A DNA stretch of 17,383 nucleotides from Clostridia bacterium (lineage in GTDB: Bacteria; Bacillota; Clostridia; Oscillospirales; Acutalibacteraceae): contig CAAFIS010000369.1 in the NCBI GenBank assembly GCA_900763035.1, forward strand, positions 1 to 17,383. Direction: 5' to 3'. Positions 14,090 through 17,383 of this stretch are shown here, piece by piece (position 1 is the stretch's first letter; the number at the start of each line of letters is the position of its first letter). The position numbers and the translations under genes were made by a program. The notes below the pieces were generated by a model, which was not told the DNA's origin, searched no databases, and saw nothing but the letters and a program-made list of their open reading frames with translations.

Positions 14090-16828
14090 ATGCCGATGAC
14101 AGTGGGGCTTTTGACGGATGAGGAGCGTTTGCCCGGCGGGGCGGCGCGCGTGCCGGTCGCCAAGACCGACCCGGCCGACCCTGCGCTGTGGCTGCCGCTC
14201 ACGGTGCATCTGGCAGACACGGCGTGCGTGATCGGCTATCTGGTCGACCACCGGCTGCCGCCGCGCTTTGCCGAGGGCTTCGGCCTTGACCGGGCGGCGT
14301 TTCGTCGGCTGGCGGTCGCGGCGGCGCTGCTGCACGATCTGGGCAAGGCCACGCCGCTGTTTCAGGCCAGGATCACCGAGCGGCGGCCGGAGCTGCGGGA
14401 TCGCCTGTGTGCCGCCGGGCTGGATCCGGCGGACATGGGGGCACATTTGAAGGCAAACGTCCCGCACAGCTTCGCCGGGGCGGAGATGCTGCGGCTGGCC
14501 GGTGCGGACGAGGGGCTTTCCGCCGTCGTCGGCGCGCACCACGGCCGCACCGAGCCGAATGAAACATCCATGCTTTGCGAGAGATCCCCGAAGTCCTTCG
14601 GCTGGACGGGCGGCGGCGGCCGGGATACGCCGTGGGGCGACGTGCAGCGGGAGGTGATCTGCTGGGCGGCGGCGCGCCTTGGCGTCGCGTCGGTCGCCGA
14701 GCTGCCGCCGTGTCCGCCGTCCGCACAGCTCGTGCTGTCCGGCCTGACGGTCATGGCGGACTGGATCGCCAGCAACACGAGGTTCTTCCCTCTGCTCCCG
14801 GCGGAGGAGCTGCCCGACCGATACGATCCCGGCCGTGCCGATGCCGCACTGTCGGCGCTTCGTCTGCCGGGGCCGTGGCAGGTGACGGCGGACTGGCGTT
14901 CGGCCGGGTTCTTCCCCGGCCGGTTCGGCTTTGCGGAAAACGCCGTGCAAGCCGAGGCCATGCGCATCGCCGAAGGGATGGACACGCCGGGCGTGATGAT
15001 CGTGGAAGCGCCGATGGGACAGGGCAAAACGGAGGCCGCCCTTGCGGCGGCGGAGATCCTGATGGAGCGGTTCGGTCTGGGCGGGGCGGCGTTCTTCCTG
15101 CCCTCGCAGGCGACGAGCGACGCCATGTTCGCCCGCCTGACGGCGTGGGCAGAGCATCAGCCGGACGCGGACGGCATCGCCGTGGAGCTGGCGCACGGGC
15201 AGGCGGATCTTAACGACGGGTTCCGGCAGCTGGCGGAGGGCAGCGTACACGTGGAGCAGGGCGAGCAGGACGCGGGCGCGCTGACGGTCCATTCGTTTTT
15301 CCGCGGGCGGAAAACGCGGCTGCTGGCCGATCTGGTGGTCGGCACGGTCGACCAGCTGCTGATGGCGGCGCTCAAGCAGCGGCACGTCATGCTGCGCCAT
15401 TTGGGGCTGGCGGGCAAGGCGGTCATCGTGGACGAATGCCATGCCTACGATGCGTATATGGATCGGTATCTGGACAGCGCGCTGTCCTATCTTGGCACAT
15501 ACCGCGTCCCGGTGATCCTGCTGTCCGCCACACTGCCGAAAGCGCGGCGCGAGGAGCTGCTGCGTGCCTATGCAAGGAACAAAAAGCTCCCCTTCCCACC
15601 GGACGTGCCGGACGGCACGTATCCGCTGATCAGCTGGACGCAGGACCAAACGATCCGCGCGGCGGCCGTCCCGTCGGCGGGCGGCAGCCGCACGGTGGAT
15701 ATCTGCCGCGTCGATGAGGAACAGGCGCTGGCGGCGGCAGCGGCGGCGCTGGCGCACGGCTGCGTCGGGATCGTGGTCAACACGGTGCGGCGCGCGCAGG
15801 CGCTGCACGATCTGCTGCGCACGCGCTGCCCGCAGGCGCAGGTCCTGCTCGATCACTCCCGGTTTTTGGCGCCTGACCGCGCCGCACACGAAAAGGAGAT
15901 CTTGGCGCACGTCGGCAAACGCTCGACGCCCGATGCCCGCGCGGGCGTGCTGGTGATCGGTACGCAGGTGCTGGAGCAGTCGCTCGATCTCGATTTCGAT
16001 CTGCTGATCACGGATCTGTGCCCGATGGATCTGCTGCTGCAGCGGATCGGCCGTCTGCACCGGCACGGCCGCCCGCGCCCCGCCGGACTGCAAACGCCCC
16101 GCTGCCTGATCCTCGGCGCGCAGGGCGAGCCGGATAAGGGCAGCGTCGCGGTGTACGGCGAATACCTGCTGCTGCGCACGCGTGCGCTGCTGCCGGATAA
16201 GATCTGTTTGCCGGAAGACATCTCGCCGCTGGTGCAGGCGGCGTATGATACGGCGGCACAGCCGCCGGACGAGCATACCGCCGCCGCGCAGGAAGCTTAC
16301 CGCGAGGAGCAGAAAAAACAGCAGCGAAAGGCAGACACCTACTGTCTGGAAAAGTCCTCGCGGGACGATTTTGACACCTCGATCAAAGGGCTGCTCGATA
16401 TCGATCTTGCCCTTGACGAGCAGAAGGCGCAGGCCGCCGTCCGCGACGGCACGGCGTGCATCGAGGTGCTGGTCGTCCGCCGTGCGGCGGACGGGACGGC
16501 GGAGCTGCTGTCCGGCCCGGCCCGCGGCAGCCGCTATCGCGCCGACAGCCAGCCGAGTATGCAGGAGAGCCGGAGCATCGCCGCGCAGCGGCTGCGCCTG
16601 CCGGCGCATTTCGGCGCACATTACTGCGTCGACAAGGTGATCGGGCAGCTGGAGCGGGATAGCGAAAAATATCTGCCGACGTGGCGGCAGTCGCCGATGC
16701 TGGCGGGGGAGCTTTTTCTGCTCCTTGACGAAAACGGGGAAGCCGACTTGGCCGGGCACAGGATCGCCTACGATCCGGCGCTCGGGCTGACCGAAAAGGA
16801 GGAAACACATGGAAACGACCGCGTTTGA
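14090..16828 (+). CDS. cas3: CRISPR-associated helicase/nuclease Cas3, type I-E
   Basis: The effector nuclease-helicase recruited by Cascade to unwind and degrade targeted DNA. It has 912 residues and appears intact. The N-terminal HD nuclease domain (about 35-230) shows His40, HDLGK (His82-Asp83, Lys86), His126 in PHSF, VGAHHG (His150, His151) and MADWIAS (Asp224), the full metal-binding set. The superfamily 2 helicase follows: APMGQGKT (307-314, Walker A), VDECH (447-451, Walker B DECH), LSAT (478-481), IGTQVLEQSLDLDFD (~623-637) and motif VI QRIGRLHRHGR (651-661). A linker and C-terminal domain complete it. The ATG at 14090 has GGGGAGAGG about 7 bases upstream; another ATG at 14083 is out of frame. 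cas8e starts 20 bases before its stop, so the two are translationally linked. Assignment to I-E rests on the Cas8e-like neighbour. Confidence 0.96.
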   Translation: MPMTVGLLTDEERLPGGAARVPVAKTDPADPALWLPLTVHLADTACVIGYLVDHRLPPRFAEGFGLDRAAFRRLAVAAALLHDLGKATPLFQARITERRPELRDRLCAAGLDPADMGAHLKANVPHSFAGAEMLRLAGADEGLSAVVGAHHGRTEPNETSMLCERSPKSFGWTGGGGRDTPWGDVQREVICWAAARLGVASVAELPPCPPSAQLVLSGLTVMADWIASNTRFFPLLPAEELPDRYDPGRADAALSALRLPGPWQVTADWRSAGFFPGRFGFAENAVQAEAMRIAEGMDTPGVMIVEAPMGQGKTEAALAAAEILMERFGLGGAAFFLPSQATSDAMFARLTAWAEHQPDADGIAVELAHGQADLNDGFRQLAEGSVHVEQGEQDAGALTVHSFFRGRKTRLLADLVVGTVDQLLMAALKQRHVMLRHLGLAGKAVIVDECHAYDAYMDRYLDSALSYLGTYRVPVILLSATLPKARREELLRAYARNKKLPFPPDVPDGTYPLISWTQDQTIRAAAVPSAGGSRTVDICRVDEEQALAAAAAALAHGCVGIVVNTVRRAQALHDLLRTRCPQAQVLLDHSRFLAPDRAAHEKEILAHVGKRSTPDARAGVLVIGTQVLEQSLDLDFDLLITDLCPMDLLLQRIGRLHRHGRPRPAGLQTPRCLILGAQGEPDKGSVAVYGEYLLLRTRALLPDKICLPEDISPLVQAAYDTAAQPPDEHTAAAQEAYREEQKKQQRKADTYCLEKSSRDDFDTSIKGLLDIDLALDEQKAQAAVRDGTACIEVLVVRRAADGTAELLSGPARGSRYRADSQPSMQESRSIAAQRLRLPAHFGAHYCVDKVIGQLERDSEKYLPTWRQSPMLAGELFLLLDENGEADLAGHRIAYDPALGLTEKEETHGNDRV

Positions 16829-17383
16829 CCTGCTGGACGAGCCGTGGATCCGCGTCATGACGCACGACCGGCAGATCCGGGAGCTGTCGCTGACGCAGGC
16901 ACTGCTGCAAAGCCACGAATACCGCCGCTTGGCGGGCGCTGCGGCAGGCCGGCCGCCTGCCGGAGGGGCCGATCCGCGCCTATTTGGAACATTGGCACGA
17001 CCGGTTTTGGCTGTTCCATCCGGAGCGGCCGTTCTATCAGGTGCCGGGCGCGGACGTGGGGACGCTGTATAGGGCATCCAAGCTCAACGGCGAGCTGTCG
17101 GAAAGCAGCAACAAGCCCCGCCTGTTCCCGGTGCGCGCCGGAGCGGCCAAGGAGCGCCTGACCTACGCGGAGGCGGCGCGGTGGCTGGTCACGATGATGG
17201 GGTTCGACGACGTTTCGACCAAAGTCGAAACAGGAACGGGCATCGGCTGGCTGGGACAGCACATTGATCTGTATGCCGTGGGCGATAACCTGTTCGAAAC
17301 GCTTTTGCTGAATTTGGCCTTTCTCAAAGACGGAAAAAGCGTTTGGGAGGAAAAGAACGTCCCGGCGTGGGAAAAAGATCCCG
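16809..17383 (+). pseudogene. cas8e: cas8e (cse1/casA), frame broken by an internal deletion; also cut by window edge
   Basis: Cas8e is the large Cascade subunit that recognises the PAM and recruits Cas3. Frame 1 starts at ATG 16809, with AGGAGG about 6 bases upstream, and shows the conserved start FDLLDEPWIRV and SLTQALLQSHEYRRLAG (to about 16937). It then turns into low-complexity Gly/Ala/Arg/Pro and stops at 17070-17072 after 87 residues. The conserved continuation is in another frame from about 16930 to the window end: LRQAGRLPEGPIRAYLEHW, DRFWLFHPERPFYQVPG, KLNGELSESSNKPRLF, TYAEAARWL, MGFDDVSTK, IGWLGQ and GDNLFETLLLNLAFL. The usual helix between these parts (ELPTQ...LRLLLAIL and beyond, roughly 30-45 residues) is absent, so a deletion of 3k+2 bases fits better than a single-base error. 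No well-placed restart codon is seen. It could also be an assembly error. Confidence 0.85.

Noticed and set aside
16929..16945. Programmed ribosomal frameshift in cas8e
   Set aside because: No slippery heptamer or following structure is evident, and a frameshift would not restore the missing conserved helix segment of Cas8e.
13976..17077. Antisense open frame of about 1030 codons opposite cas3
   Set aside because: It mirrors cas3, which has all HD and helicase motifs; the antisense product is arginine-rich without recognisable domains and spans the cas promoter region.
1..17383. tRNA, rRNA, insertion sequence or prophage genes
   Set aside because: No cloverleaf, transposase motif, terminal repeat pair or integrase could be recognised on either strand.

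Overview
The window is a GC-rich stretch of bacterial chromosome with tightly packed genes, sigma-A/sigma-70-like promoters, purine-rich GGAGG ribosome binding sites, pyruvate:ferredoxin oxidoreductase, and an arginine cluster ordered much as in Gram-positive bacteria. Together these suggest a strictly anaerobic, high-GC member of the Firmicutes, perhaps a gut Clostridia/Oscillospirales lineage. The taxonomic guess is inference; no rRNA gene is present to test it.

Layout. (1) Bases 1-1958 (+) hold the C-terminal half of pyruvate:ferredoxin oxidoreductase (nifJ/por), cut by the window edge. (2) Bases 1959-2108 hold two strong hairpins; the second is a bidirectional terminator shared with the convergent gene on the other side. 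(3) Bases 2109-12412 (-) are a seven-gene operon, argC-argJ-argB-argD-argF-carA-carB. It covers the route from glutamate through N-acetylated intermediates and ornithine to citrulline, plus the carbamoyl phosphate synthetase that feeds ornithine transcarbamylase. Genes are separated by 13 bases or less, or overlap as ATGA. argG and argH are not in the window. (4) Bases 12413-12663 are a divergent control region with a consensus promoter on each strand and a perfect 9-bp inverted repeat between them. (5) Bases 12664-13830 (+) encode an MFS transporter with its own terminator. (6) From 13880 to the right edge is the start of a type I-E CRISPR-Cas operon: an AT-rich promoter region, an intact cas3, and the beginning of cas8e (cse1/casA), which is broken by an internal out-of-frame deletion. 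No CRISPR array is visible here.

The most unusual object is the last gene of the arginine operon. Its CarB is a single 1343-residue polypeptide in which a nearly full-length carbamoyl phosphate synthetase large subunit is followed in frame by a complete diaminopimelate epimerase (DapF)-like domain. That domain keeps one catalytic cysteine (Cys1286) but has Ala1137 where the other should be, and has changes at other conserved positions. It may therefore be a ligand-binding or repurposed module rather than a working epimerase. A ribosome-binding-site-like AAGGAG followed by CTG codons at the domain border looks like a relic of a formerly separate dapF start.

The second notable object is the cas8e lesion. 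The conserved N-terminus is read in one frame up to HEYRRLAG, and the conserved continuation resumes in another frame with roughly 30-45 expected residues missing. The join lies on a short GC-rich tract, which suggests a microhomology-mediated deletion (or an assembly error).
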